64,000 nt of DNA from positions 65,160,015 to 65,224,014 of the forward strand of contig NC_057823.1 of NCBI RefSeq assembly GCF_910594005.1, written 5' to 3'. The notes under the pieces are model-generated. The model made no database searches, had not been told where the DNA came from, and saw only the letters and a list, made by a program, of their open reading frames with translations. This document shows positions 21,370-31,906 of this stretch, in pieces. Source of the stretch: Cervus elaphus (lineage: Eukaryota; Chordata; Mammalia; Artiodactyla; Cervidae). The position numbers and the translations under genes are program-made. The first letter of the stretch is position 1. Each line of letters starts with the position of its first letter.

Positions 21370-22706
21370 ATTGACTGTTGAGTTCAGAAATAGACCCACA
21401 CATATATTTTTCATTGATTTTTCAACAAAGGTGCCAAGGCAACTCAATAGAGAAAGGGCAAGCTATCAATAAATGTTGCCTCAACAACTGGATGGTTATA
21501 CGCAAAACAAAACAATAAAAACCTCAATCCACACCATGCCATATGTAAAACACCAATTCAAAATTGACCTAAAAGTAAGTGATTAAAGTAAGCCATCCAG
21601 AATAGAAAAAAATACGAGAAAAACTCTGTGACACAGTGTGGAAAAGACTTTTAAACAAGACACAAATAGAACAAATGATAAAAGAAATCAATTAAATTTC
21701 ATCAAAATTTAAACCTATGCTCCTCACAAAATGGTGAAGAAAAAGTAAAGGCAATCCACAGCATGGGAGAAAATAATTTTGCAAGACTGATCTCTAAAAG
21801 TAAAGCAAAATAGAACAGTAAGAAACTTTTGCTTTGTTTTAATATCTGTTTTTATAAATAACTTGACTAAGAAATATTGGTCAAAATTTGAACAAACACT
21901 TCAAAGAAGATATAAAGATGGCAAATAACCATATGAAAAGATGCTTACCATCATTCATCATTAAGAAAATGTAGATTAATACTGTGAGATAGTACTGCAC
22001 GCACATTAGAATGGCTACGATTTTAAAAACTGATCATATCAAATGCTGCAGAGATAAGGAGGAATGGGAAGTCTCATACATTATGGATTAGATTCTTTGG
22101 AAGAGAGTAAATTTTGGGACTTTCTTATACATATTCCACCATAACACAATTACTCCACTCCTATGCATTTACTCAAGAGAAATGAAAACAAATATTTACC
22201 CAAATATTTACTTGTACACAAATGTTCTTTAACAGCTTTTTTGTTATAGCCCCAAACTGGGAACACCTCACATATTCATCTGTAGAAAGGGTAAAACCAT
22301 TGTAGTATATCCATATGAAAGAGCACTAATTAGCTATAAAAAGAAACAGATGACTGGCACATGCAACAACATGGATGAATCTCAAATAATTACGCTCAGT
22401 GAAAGAAGCCAGACCCTCACCTCGCATACCAACAAGAGTGTATATTTGGTGATTCTATTATATAAATCTGCTGAAAATGAAGATAGACCTATAGTGACAG
22501 AAGGTAGATCAATGGTTCCCTTGGGACAAAGTGAGACTTGGTGGTGGGTAAGGAAGGGCCAGGTTGCAAAAGTGCTCAAGAAAACTTCTGGGAAGATGGA
22601 CATATCCATTATCTTGTTAGGGCTGATAGTTTCACAAGTGTACACAGACATCAAATTTCATACAGTAAACATGTACTGTTTATTTCACTTTGATTATACC
22701 TACTGA
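21370..22706 (+). mobile_element. Old L1 (L1M) ORF2 end and 3' region
   Basis: About 1.3 kb of decayed L1 in consistent order: 'agaaagggcaagctatcaat', 'caacaactggatggttatac', 'aacacttcaaagaagatata', 'gcaaataaccatatgaaaag', 'ctgtgagatagtactgcacg', 'aatggctacgattttaaaaa', 'catgcaacaacatggatgaa' and 'gtgacagaaggtagatcaat'. The 118-codon + frame at 22350-22706 is a remnant reading and not a gene. Confidence 0.88.
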
Positions 22707-22864
22707 AGGCAGGAGGAACAAAAGAGAGAAAAATCTAGTTAAATGCTATGCCAGATGGTATAAACTAAGATTTCCCCAAGCAAACCAAGATGTATGGTTT
22801 ACTTTATAGATGTACACACCTGCCTGTATTGTTAATTTTTAATATCCTTTTGACATTTAGGTTA

Positions 22865-23140
22865 ATCTGCATCTCTCATTCCTTCAAATAACTCATTCTG
22901 AATTATTCCCAATTAAATTTCCTTTATCTACATTTGCTTTTAGCACTGTAATCCTCTTTTTTTCAGGACTTATCACATTGTATATTTGCATTTATTTCCA
23001 CTGAATTAATGTCTACCTCACTCAGTAAGACTGTAAGAAACATGAACCTTAGAATCTTGTTGCTCCTCATTATTATTGCAGTCTCAGTGTTTGGTACCTG
23101 TACATAATTAATACTGGTTGAAAGAATAAAAGAATCTGAC
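22865..23140 (+). mobile_element. L2 LINE 3' end
   Basis: L2 3' signature: 'agcactgtaatcctcttt', 'ggacttatcacattgtatat', 'gtctacctcactcagtaaga', 'ctgtaagaaacatgaacctt' and 'atactggttgaaagaataaa'. Diverged but in the correct order. Confidence 0.72.
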
Positions 23141-23495
23141 AGCAAAATTAAGGATCTGGTAAAGGATCAAAAAAGCTTTATGTATTTATCTAATTTACTT
23201 ACTCCATCAATGAAATAATTATAACACTATGACTTTACAGTTAAAGCATTTGCATGTAAACAGACACTCCTCTCATCTACGGTTTTATTTGATTTTTATA
23301 AAAATTTTGTAAAAAAGGTAAAATAAAGTATGTCCTTTAAGGAAAGAAACTGGAACTCAAGATGGCACAGAAACAAGCAAGAAATGGAAATAAGTTCTAA
23401 ACCCAAAGATCTGACACAAAGATTGTTTGCAGGAATTCACAGCTATTACTTCAGAGACCATTATCATCTTATCCCTGGATATTGCAAGGGCCTCT
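23141..23495. other. Unassigned DNA
   Basis: No recognised feature. Confidence 0.5.
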
Positions 23496-23690
23496 AACAC
23501 AGATGCTCAGTCTTGGATACGTATTAGAATTATCTGAATTTTTTTTTTAAAGTACCTATATCTCTGTCTCATTCTCAGAGATTCTGATTAATAAGTCATG
23601 GAGTCCTGTTGAGCAGGAAGATTTGTCAAAGGGTTAGGTTTAGGGTTTAACTAAATGGTAGCAAAGCTTCGAGTCACTGGTTTATCTGAG
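23496..23690. mobile_element. Possible MER5A-like hAT DNA-transposon relic
   Basis: Order resembles MER5A: 'gatgctcagtcttggatacg', 'tattagaattatctgaattt', 'ctcattctcagagattctga', 'ttaataagtcatgg', then 'cttcgagtcactggttta'. Non-autonomous elements of this type carry short terminal inverted repeats, but these are too decayed to show here. Confidence 0.5.
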
Positions 23691-24394
23691 CTTGGTCCAG
23701 AGAGTTGTACTGCCTCCAATCCATTCTAACTCTGGAGCTAATATCATCGATTTCAAAAACAAACACAAATATGTCACTTGCTCACCTGAAAGCCTTTGAT
23801 GTTGCCAAACAACCTACAGAGTGTCCCATACTCTAAACTTCAGATCTGAAAAAAGCCTTACTCAAGAGAAGAATCAAAATAACTGATTCAGGGTCTGGGG
23901 CAGGGGAAAGATAAATTGAGCTCAGAATATCTAGTGCCAGAAAGCAAAAATACTATAGGAAAATGACAAAGGCATGCTAAAAGTTTACAGGAGACAACCA
24001 GAAGGGATTCCCCCTGGCCAATTTCAGCCTCTAAATAAATGAGAGCACTATATAATAACCCATTGCCTAAATTAAGAACCCAGGATTACACACTGATGAT
24101 AAACAAATAAAGGAAGAGAAGGGAAAAGCTTTCTTAACAATAAAATGCCAATAAATCTAGAAGATGGAGTTAGATCAGTATTTTCAACCACCACACTAAT
24201 AAGTGACTAAGACAAAAAAATCAAGAGATCCTAATATCAGTGGGTGAAAGTCTTGTGAGAACTTAATATTGACAGCCTCAAAGTATCTCCCGTAAAGTAC
24301 TTAGAGAATCTTTACCTATTGTACTTTTTTTTAGAAATTTACAAATTTTTAACCTATTTTTTACAATAGGTAAAAATAGTAACTTTATAATGGT
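23691..24394. other. Unassigned DNA
   Basis: No confident assignment; the 3' part may belong to the L1M element that follows. Contains an inverted A/T repeat around 24315-24380 ('acctattgtact...acaataggtaaa'). Confidence 0.4.
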
Positions 24395-25131
24395 TGGACC
24401 TGACTGACATCATCTCAACAAAGTGATCACAATTAAGGTCACCAATAAAAGGACATCTTGTGCCTCTGGATGTGATGTTCTGAGGAGGACATGGTATCAC
24501 TTTTGCAAAATTCCTGCCAAAAAAACGTAACATTTAAATCTAATAATAAGAAAAAGTCAGACAAACCCAAAGTGTGAGACGTTCCACAAAACAACTAGTA
24601 TGTACTCTCCAAAAATGTCAAGAAAAACAGAGGAACTACCCTAAATTAAAGGAGACTAAAGATATCTGACAGCAGATGCAATGACTGTTCCTGTACTGGG
24701 TACTGAATTGAGGGGAGGGGGGAACTCAACACCTATGAAGAACAGTATTGGGCCAGTGGCAAAGAATGAGTATCAAGAAATATTAGCAATACATCTATGC
24801 TAAATTATTTAAGTTCAAGAACTGTATTGTGGTCATATGTAAGAGAATATTTTTGTTCTTAGGAATACACACTTCAGTGTGGGAAATATCAAAAAAGGAC
24901 AACACGTTATGTATACTGTGTGCTGTGCTAAGTCAATTCAGTCATGTCTGACTCTGTGTGATGCCATGGACTGTAGCCCTCCAGGCTCCTCTGCCCATGG
25001 GATTCTGGTAAGAACGCTGGGGTGGGTTGCCATTTCCTCCTTCAGGGGGTCTTCCCAACCCAGGGATTGAACCTGCATCTCTTAAGTCTCCTGCATTGGC
25101 AGCCGAATTCTTTGCCACTAGTGCCAACTGG

Positions 25132-28007
25132 CTATTGCTGTAAATATTGCTGTAAAGAGCAATATTGCATAGGAACCTGGAATGTTAGGTCCATGAATCA
25201 AGGAAAATTGGAAGTGGTCAAACAGGAGATGGCAAGAGTGAACGTTGACATTCAAGAGTGAACGTAGGAATCAGCAAACTAAAATGGACTGGAATGGGTG
25301 AATTTAACTCAGATGACCATTATGTCTACTACTGTGAGCAAGAATCCCTTATAAGAAAAGGAGTAGCCATCATGATCAACAAAAGAGTTTGAAATGCAGT
25401 ACTTGGATGCAATCTCAAAAATGACAGAATGATCTCTGTTCATTTTCAAGGCAAACCATTCAATATCATAATAATCCAAGCCTATGCCCCAATCAGTAAT
25501 GCTGAAGAAACTGAAGTTGAAGGGTTCTATGAAGACCTACAAGACCTTTTAGAACAAACACCCAAAAATTATGTCCTTTTCATTATAGGGGACTGGAATG
25601 CAAAAGTAGGAAGTCAAGAAATATCTGGAGTAACAGGCAAATTTGGCCTTGGAGTACACATGAAGCAGAGCAAAGGTTAATAGAGTTTTGCCAAGAGAAT
25701 GCACTAGTCATAGCAAACACCCTCTTCCAACAACACAAGAGATGACTCTACACATGGACATCACCAGATGGTCAACACCGAAATCAGATTGATTATATTT
25801 TTTGCAGCCAAAGATGAAGAAGCTCTATACAGTCTGCAAGAACAAGACTGGGAGCTAACTGTGGCTCAGATCATGAACTCATTATTGACAAATTCAGATT
25901 TAAATTGAAGAAAGTAGGGAAAACCAATAGACCATTCAGATATGACCTAAATCAAATTCCTTATGATTATACAGTGGAAGTGAGAAATAGATTTAAGGGA
26001 GTAGATCTGATAGACAGAGAGCCTGATGATCTATGGATGGAGGTTCGTGACATTGTACAGGAGACAGGGATCAAGACCATCCCCATGGAAAAGAAATGCA
26101 AAAAGGCAAAATGGCTGTCTGAGGAGGCCTTACAAATAGCTGTGAAAAGAAGAGAAGCAGAAAGCAAAGGAGAAAAGGAAAGACATTCCCATTTGAATGC
26201 AGAGTTCCAAAGAATAGCAAGGAGAGATAAGACAGCCTTCCTCAGTGATCAGTGCAAAGAAATAGAGGAAAACAACAGAATGGGAAAGACTAGAGATCTC
26301 TTCAAGAAAATTAAAGATACCAAGGGAACATTTCATGCAAAGATGGGCACAATAAAGGACAGAAACGATATGGACCTAACAGAAACAGGAGATATTAAAA
26401 AGAGGTGCCAAGAGTACACAGAAGAACTACTCAAAAAAAAAAAAAAATCTTCATGACTCAGATAACCATGATAGTGTGACCACTCACCTAGAGCCAGACA
26501 TCCTGGAATGTGAAGTCAAGTGGGCCTTAGAAAGCATCACTACAAACAAAACTAGTGAAGGTGATGGATTTCTAGTTGAGCTATTTCAAATCCTGAAAGA
26601 TGATGCTGTGAGAGTGCTGCACTCAGTATGCCAGCAAATTTGGAAAACTCAGCAGTGGCCACAGGACTGGAAAAGGTCAGTTTTCATTCCAATCCCAAAG
26701 AAAGACAATCCCAAACAATGCTCAAACTACTGCACAATTGCACTCATCTCATATGCTAGCAAAGTAATGCTCAAAATTCTCCAAGCCAGGCTTCAGCAAT
26801 ACGTGAACCTTGAACTTCCAGATGTTCAAGCTGGTTTTAGAATAGGCAGAGGAACCAGAGATCAAATTGCCAACATCCACTGGATCATCAAAAAAGCAAG
26901 AGAGTTCCAGAAAAGTATCTACTTCTTCTTTATTGACTATGCCAAAGCCTTTGTGTGGATCACAATAAACTGTGGAAAATTCTGAAAGAGATGGGAATAC
27001 CAGACCACCTGACCTGCCTCTTGAGAAACCTATATGCAAGTCAGGAAGCAACAGTTAGAACTGGACATGGACCAACAGACTGGTTCCAAATAGGAAAAGG
27101 AGTACATCAAGGCTGTATATTGTCACCCTGCTTATTTAACTTATATGCAGAGTACATCATGAGAAACGCTGGGCTGGAAGAAGCACAAGCTGGAATCAAG
27201 ATTGCTGGGAGAAATATCAATAACCACAGAGATGCAGGTGACATTGCCCTTATGGCAGAAAGTGAAGAAGAACTAAAGAGCCTCTTGATGAAAGTGAAAG
27301 AGGAGAGTGAAAAAGTTGGCATAAAGCTCAACATTCAGAAAACTAAGACCATGGCATCTGGTCCCATCACTTCATGGGAAATAGATGGGGAGACAGTGGA
27401 AACAGTGTCAGACTTTATTTTGGGGGGCTCCAAAATTACTGCAAATGGTATTGCAGCCATGAAATTAAAAGACGCTTACTCCTTGGAAGGAGTTATGACC
27501 AACCTAGACAGCATATTCAAAAGCAGAGACATTAGTTTTTCAACAAAGGTCTGTCTAGTCAAGGCTATGGTTTTTCCAGTGGTCATGTATGGACTTGAGA
27601 GTTGGACTGTGAAGAAAGCTGAGTGCCGAAGAATTGATGCTTTTGAACTGCGGTGTTGGAGAAGGCTCTTGAGAGTCCCTTGGACTGCAAGGAGATCCAA
27701 CAAGTCCATCCTAAAGGAGATCAGTCCTGGGTGTTCATTGGAAGGACTGATGTTGAAGCTGAAACTCCAATACTTTGTCCACCTCATGTGAAGAGTTGAC
27801 TCATTGGAAAAGACCCTCATGCTGGGAGGGATTGGGGGCAGGAGGAGAGTGGGACGACAGAGGATGAGATGGCTGGATGGCATCACCGAGTCGATGGGCA
27901 TGAGTTTGAGTAAACTCCGGGAGTTTGTGATGGACAGGGAGGCCTGGCGTGCTGTGATTCATGGGGACGCAAAGAGTCGGACATGACTGAGCAACTGAAC
28001 TGAACTG
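25132..28007 (+). mobile_element. BovB LINE, longest copy (2.88 kb) with 12-bp TSD
   Basis: Nearly full-length RTE-type LINE, truncated only in the 5' part. It runs from just upstream of the endonuclease start (a WNVRSM motif is encoded near 25177) to the tail 'actgaactgaactg'. The perfect TSD 'agtgccaactgg' lies at 25120-25131 and 28008-28019 and places it within the head of an older Bov-tA. The coding region is broken in several places. Confidence 0.97.
25165..27970 (+). pseudogene. BovB endonuclease-reverse transcriptase pseudogene
   Basis: Relic of the single BovB polyprotein. The apurinic-like endonuclease domain has WNVRSM (about 25177) and GDWN (25588-25599), with a GSDHE motif near 25864. 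A linker is open for 183 codons (25905-26456) and ends in a poly-A-expanded stretch. RT pieces are at 26476-26985 (169 codons; GFRIGRGTRDQIAN, FIDYAKAF) and 26955-27791 (278 codons; GVHQGCILSPCLFNLYAEY, then C-terminal WTVKKAECRRIDAFELRCW). Against the other copies, four bases are missing just after FIDYAKAF (about 26951), shifting frame and removing the motif A Asp region. The YADD box reads DAGD (27231-27242). No function is expected. Confidence 0.9.
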
Positions 28008-28143
28008 AGTGCCAACTGGTTAGCCCCAAAGGGCAACATATCAGCAACTTTTAGCTGAAACACAATTACAGAGAGACAGAGATGGGGAAGGGAGAGGGAG
28101 AAGTGGAAGGTCAATAGGACACAATGGAAATAAGAGTACTTTG

Positions 28144-28353
28144 CTCTGTGATAACTTAGAGGGTGGGTGGGGAGGGAGACTCAAGAGGGAGGGGATATGT
28201 GTGTGTGTGTGTGCGTGCATGTATGTGCATATATGTGCATGTATGTGTGTGTGTATATATATATATATATCTCCAAATATCTACAGCTAATCCACTGTGC
28301 TGTATAGTAGAAACTAACACAACATTGTAAAACAATTATACTCCAATTTTAAA
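28144..28353 (+). mobile_element. Ruminant L1 3' end with 12-bp TSD
   Basis: 5'-truncated L1 tail containing a TG/TA microsatellite, then 'ctgtatagtagaaactaaca' and 'acattgtaaaacaattatac'. The perfect TSD 'aagagtactttg' lies at 28132-28143 and 28354-28365. It shares its arrangement (3' UTR microsatellite, then the 'acaacattgt' block) with the L1 at 63318. Confidence 0.9.
28197..28271 (+). repeat. TG/TA microsatellite in L1 3' UTR
   Basis: Interrupted TG run with 'tgcatgtatgtgcatatatg' variants, followed by a TA run (about 28254-28270). Confidence 0.9.
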
Positions 28354-28539
28354 AAGAGTACTTTGTTCTATTCTGATGATGTTTCCCTAAGTTTGAAATT
28401 TTATCAAAATAAAATGATTAAAATCAGGCAACAAAAGAAAACAGAAGGTACCTACCTCTGCACCCTCTGCTTTCCCAGACCCCCTATTCACACCTCCAGT
28501 TACCCTCTACTGAGCCTGTGCTCTGCCCTGAAGTCACTA

Positions 28540-28790
28540 TGCTCTTTGTGGTTTATACATGACCTGCTTCAACTATCCAGAATGTGTGGACCCCTTTCAC
28601 CTGAGTAATTCCTACTCCTTCTTTCAAAGTCCTGGAAGGTATTCTACGTTCTGTGGATCATTTTCTGGTGGCCTCCAGCCCACCTCACCTCCCATAGAAT
28701 GGACTGTGCATTCCTCTGTCATAATTCTGGCCACACTACTGCCACTGTGTATCTCATCCACTGAAAAGCAAGGATTTCTTGTTATTGTCC
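28540..28790 (+). mobile_element. Possible L2 LINE fragment
   Basis: Resembles the L2 3' coding/UTR region: 'cacctgagtaattcctactc', 'cttctttcaaagtcctggaa', 'ggcctccagcccacctcacc' and 'cattcctctgtcataattct'. Short + frames here (28363-28608, 28559-28858) are by-products. Confidence 0.5.
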
Positions 28791-30309
28791 TTCAGATCCC
28801 CATTCTCTCACATGAAAAAAGCAAGCTGTCAAAAATTGATGTATTGATGGTTGAATAACGCCTTCCATTTAGTATCAGCATCCAACATCGTATATATTTT
28901 AGTAGATACTTTAAAAATGAGAAAAGAGGACTGTTGAATTAACTTATTTCCATGATTTTTCTTTCAATATATATTATCAGAGCATCTATTATATGCACTT
29001 CATTGTATAGATAATAATAGAAATTGTTATCTTAAAAATTGTCTTCTGACACAAATAGTTATTTTTCCTCTTCCCGTTTCTAAGGAGACTAAGCCCTAAC
29101 AACTGAGCAGCATTTGTTCAGTGAGCTCACATCATCTTTCTGCAAACATCCTCATATTGAACCATATATTAATGATGGATATGGCTGGCTGGTGGATGAC
29201 TAGAATCATTCTGGAAAAGAAAACAAGGATACAGAGAGCTTGGGAGGAAGATTTGGGAGGAGGACTGGGCTGATGGCTGCCCATGGGGAAGGGTGGGAGG
29301 GAAAGTGAGAGACCAGGAGATATAGAAGCTGAAAAGAAGGTAAAGGAGAAGAAGATACCTTACGGTTTATGGCATTTAATTAACATTTGCTGAAAAAAGG
29401 CACGAAAGTGTGCTGTGTATTTGGAAAGTGAAAGTCTATGGACTATAACATCCTTTCATGTTTGCACAAACCCTCTGGTAGGATAACTAGCTTCATTAAT
29501 GTCTAGTAGAGAAGATAGAGGGTAGAAGATGGATAGACTTGCTGAGCAAGGGGGAGGCTGGTGAGGACAGAAAAGAGGGTTCCCATGGGAGCCTGCTCCT
29601 TGCTCCACGTGGAGTGCATGACACAAATACTCTGCAGGCAGCACAGGGAGGGCTGTGACGGCTTTTTGTTGTTATAGCTAGTATCCATGCTGCTTGGTCA
29701 GGGCCTGTGTTGTAGACCAGTTGCTAAATAATTTTAGTGTCTCTAGTACTAACATGATAGAATACATGTGATAGCACAATATGATAAGTCAAGAAGAAAT
29801 GTGCACAGATTAATTTAGAACAGGAGCTATAGTAACAGAAAAAGCTACCTAGGAAAAACAGTCATAAAAACATTTCCAATTAGGACTCCAGTCAATAAGT
29901 GCTTCTGGTGTTCAAATGTCACAAAAAAATTGGTACCAGGATGTTTAAGTAGAAGCATTCTATATGCCTCATTTTTGTGTGTGTGTCTTTTTTTTTTTTA
30001 ATAAAAAGTTTCTATAAATATATGTTCCAGGTTATTATTACACATTCATTGTGTTAAGATATACTTATTAAAAAGATATGCTGGACACTGAGGCTTTACC
30101 CTAAAGGAAACTCTAATCTAGAAAGCACATATATATAAACAAATAGTCTAACAAAACTATTGTTGGAACTTACTAATTGCAAATTCTTTTGAGTCTTAAA
30201 TTATTTAAATAGGTTACAAAATAAACACCAGGAGGAAAGAGGCAAAACTTCACTGATCTTCTGTATAAAGATAATGTATAATGTAAGAACACTAAAATTC
30301 AGCCATATG
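28791..30309. other. Unassigned DNA
   Basis: Contains a purine-rich block (about 29215-29355) and a T-rich run near 29989. No familiar repeat or gene. Two overlapping antisense frames at 29456-29688 are not supported. Confidence 0.45.
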
Positions 30310-30460
30310 GCAAGAGTTCTATCTCATGGCACTGATTTGGGGGTCAGATACCCCGGTAGAAGCTTTGACTTCGCCATTATCTCAATGTGTGATCTTGAGT
30401 AAGTCACTAAGCCCACATGAATAGCAATTCCTTTTTCGTATATTGAGGGGTTGGTTAGGA
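30310..30460 (+). mobile_element. MIR SINE
   Basis: Sense MIR: 'tttgggggtcagataccccg', 'agctttgacttcgccattat', 'caatgtgtgatcttgagtaa' and 'gtcactaagccc' follow the tRNA-derived then CORE order. Confidence 0.7.
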
Positions 30461-30628
30461 TCAGGAGGTTCTGTCAAAAGGCCCTGTGGGGTTGAAAAGT
30501 GTCTAGTGGGCTGGATTCTGTGTCCTCTACTCACCCTGCCAATGAAAGGAGTCCCACTTTTCTCTATTTTATATGTTTGAATTTTGTTTCTCTTTTGTTT
30601 GAAAAGTTCCATCACTAAAAACAGAACT

Positions 30629-30901
30629 GCTGCTGCTGTTAAGTCACTTCAGTCGTGTCCGACTCTGTGCGACCCCATAAACGGCAGCCCACAAGGCTCC
30701 CCTGTCCCTGGGATTCTCCAAGCAAGAACACTGGAGTGGGTTGCCATTTCCTTCTCCAGCACATGAAAGTGAAAAGTGAAAGTGAAGTCGCTCAGTCGTG
30801 TCCGACTCTTAGCAACCTCATGGACTGCAGTCTACCAGGCTCCTCTGTCCATGGGATTTTCCAGGCAAGAGTACTGGAGTGGGGTGCCATTGCCTTCTAT
30901 G
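30629..30901 (-). mobile_element. Bov-A2 SINE (antisense) with 10-bp TSD
   Basis: Complete dimeric Bov-A2: GCT-repeat end, first monomer 'cagtcgtgtccgactctgtg', linker 'tgaaagtgaaaagtgaaagt' (30764-30783), second monomer 'cagtcgtgtccgactcttag', ending 'ggggtgccattgccttct'. TSD 'aaacagaact' lies at 30619-30628 and 30902-30911. Low divergence and many retained CpGs mark it as one of the youngest insertions here. Frames at 30584-30766 and 30655-30942 are SINE translations. Confidence 0.95.
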
Positions 30902-30911
30902 AAACAGAACT

Positions 30912-31354
30912 AGGTTTCCTAAAATCATGTTCCAGCTCATAAGAGACCCGACTATTTTTTTTTTTAGGGGGAAGAAGTCAGAGATAAAGCCTAGTGAATG
31001 TGTTCATGAAAGATGCGTTTTGTTTTTAAGATAATAACTGTGCAAACTGCCAAAGAAATCTTCTTAGGTTGAAGTCTGTGCTATACTATGTATATTATAT
31101 ACTTCTTTCTCCAATCGCCCAAAACTGCTTTTCAGTACCAGGATGAAAAATCCATTGCTTTTTTCCAAAATACTAAGTGCTGAAAAGTAAGGATTTTATG
31201 CAAGCAGAATTCAATTAACATACTTAATACATTCATCAACTACTAATTTAATTAGAACATTCAGAAAACTGCCATCAATGTACCCAAAGCTGGTGGAATG
31301 GCTCGGATAGTTTGAGGAAGTCAGGACCACAACACAGACATCTTTTGTATCTTT
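30912..31354. other. Unassigned DNA
   Basis: T-rich run near 30955. No recognised feature. Confidence 0.5.
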
Positions 31355-31906
31355 CAGTTCAGTTCAGTCCAGTTGCTCAGTCATGTCTAACTCTGTGAAC
31401 CGATGGACGGCAGCACGCCAGGCCTCCCTGTCCATCGCCAACTCCTGGAGTTTACTCAAATTCATGTCCATTGAGTTGGTGATGCCATCCATCCATCTCA
31501 TCTTCTGTCGTCCCCTTCTCCTCCTGCCTTTAATCTTTCCCAGCATCAAGGTGTTTTCAAATGAGACAGTTCTTTGCATCAGGTGGCCAAAGTATTGGAG
31601 TTTCAGCTTCAGCATCAGTCCTTCCAATGAATATTCAGGACTGATTTCCTTTAGGATGGACTGGTTGGATCTCCTTGCAGTCCACGGGACTCTCAAGAGT
31701 CTGCTCCACCACCACAGATCAAAAGCATCAGTTCTTCAGTGCTCAGCTTTCTTTATAGTCCAACTCTCACCTCCGTACATGACTACTGGAAAAACCATAG
31801 CTCTGATTAGACGGACCTTTGTTGGCAAAGTAATGTCTCTGCTTTTTAATAAGCTGTCTAGATTGGCCATAGATTTTCTTCCAAGGAGCAAGTGTCTTTT
31901 AATTTC

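Larger units (their letters stand above)
24905..28027 (-). mobile_element. Bov-tA SINE (antisense), split by BovB
   Basis: The body at 24905-25131 runs tail to head: 'tgctgtgctaagtcaattca', 'atgccatggactgtagccct', 'cttcccaacccagggattga' and 'ctcctgcattggcag'. Its last bases ('ttagcccc') lie beyond the BovB at 28020-28027. A likely TSD is aaaggacaaca (24894-24904) versus aaagggcaaca (28028-28038), one mismatch. Confidence 0.88.
24395..28115 (+). mobile_element. Old L1 (L1M) 3' UTR, host of nested insertions
   Basis: Two blocks of one old L1 3' UTR. The left block (24395-24893) contains 'tggatgtgatgttctgagga', 'aagtcagacaaacccaaagt', 'aattaaaggagactaaagat' and 'gtaagagaatatttttgttc'. The right block (about 28039-28115) continues with 'atatcagcaacttttagctg' and an A/G-rich end. 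A Bov-tA, itself split by BovB, lies between them. Confidence 0.75.

Noticed and set aside
22350..22706. 118-codon + frame
   Set aside because: Lies in the decayed 3' region of an old L1; composition follows the L1M order and not a host gene.
23634..23648. Interstitial telomere-like 'gggttaggtttagggttt'
   Set aside because: Only about two degenerate units and no array; chance.
27476..27901. 141-codon minus-strand open frame
   Set aside because: Antisense shadow of the BovB C-terminal region; similar shadows recur over other BovB copies.
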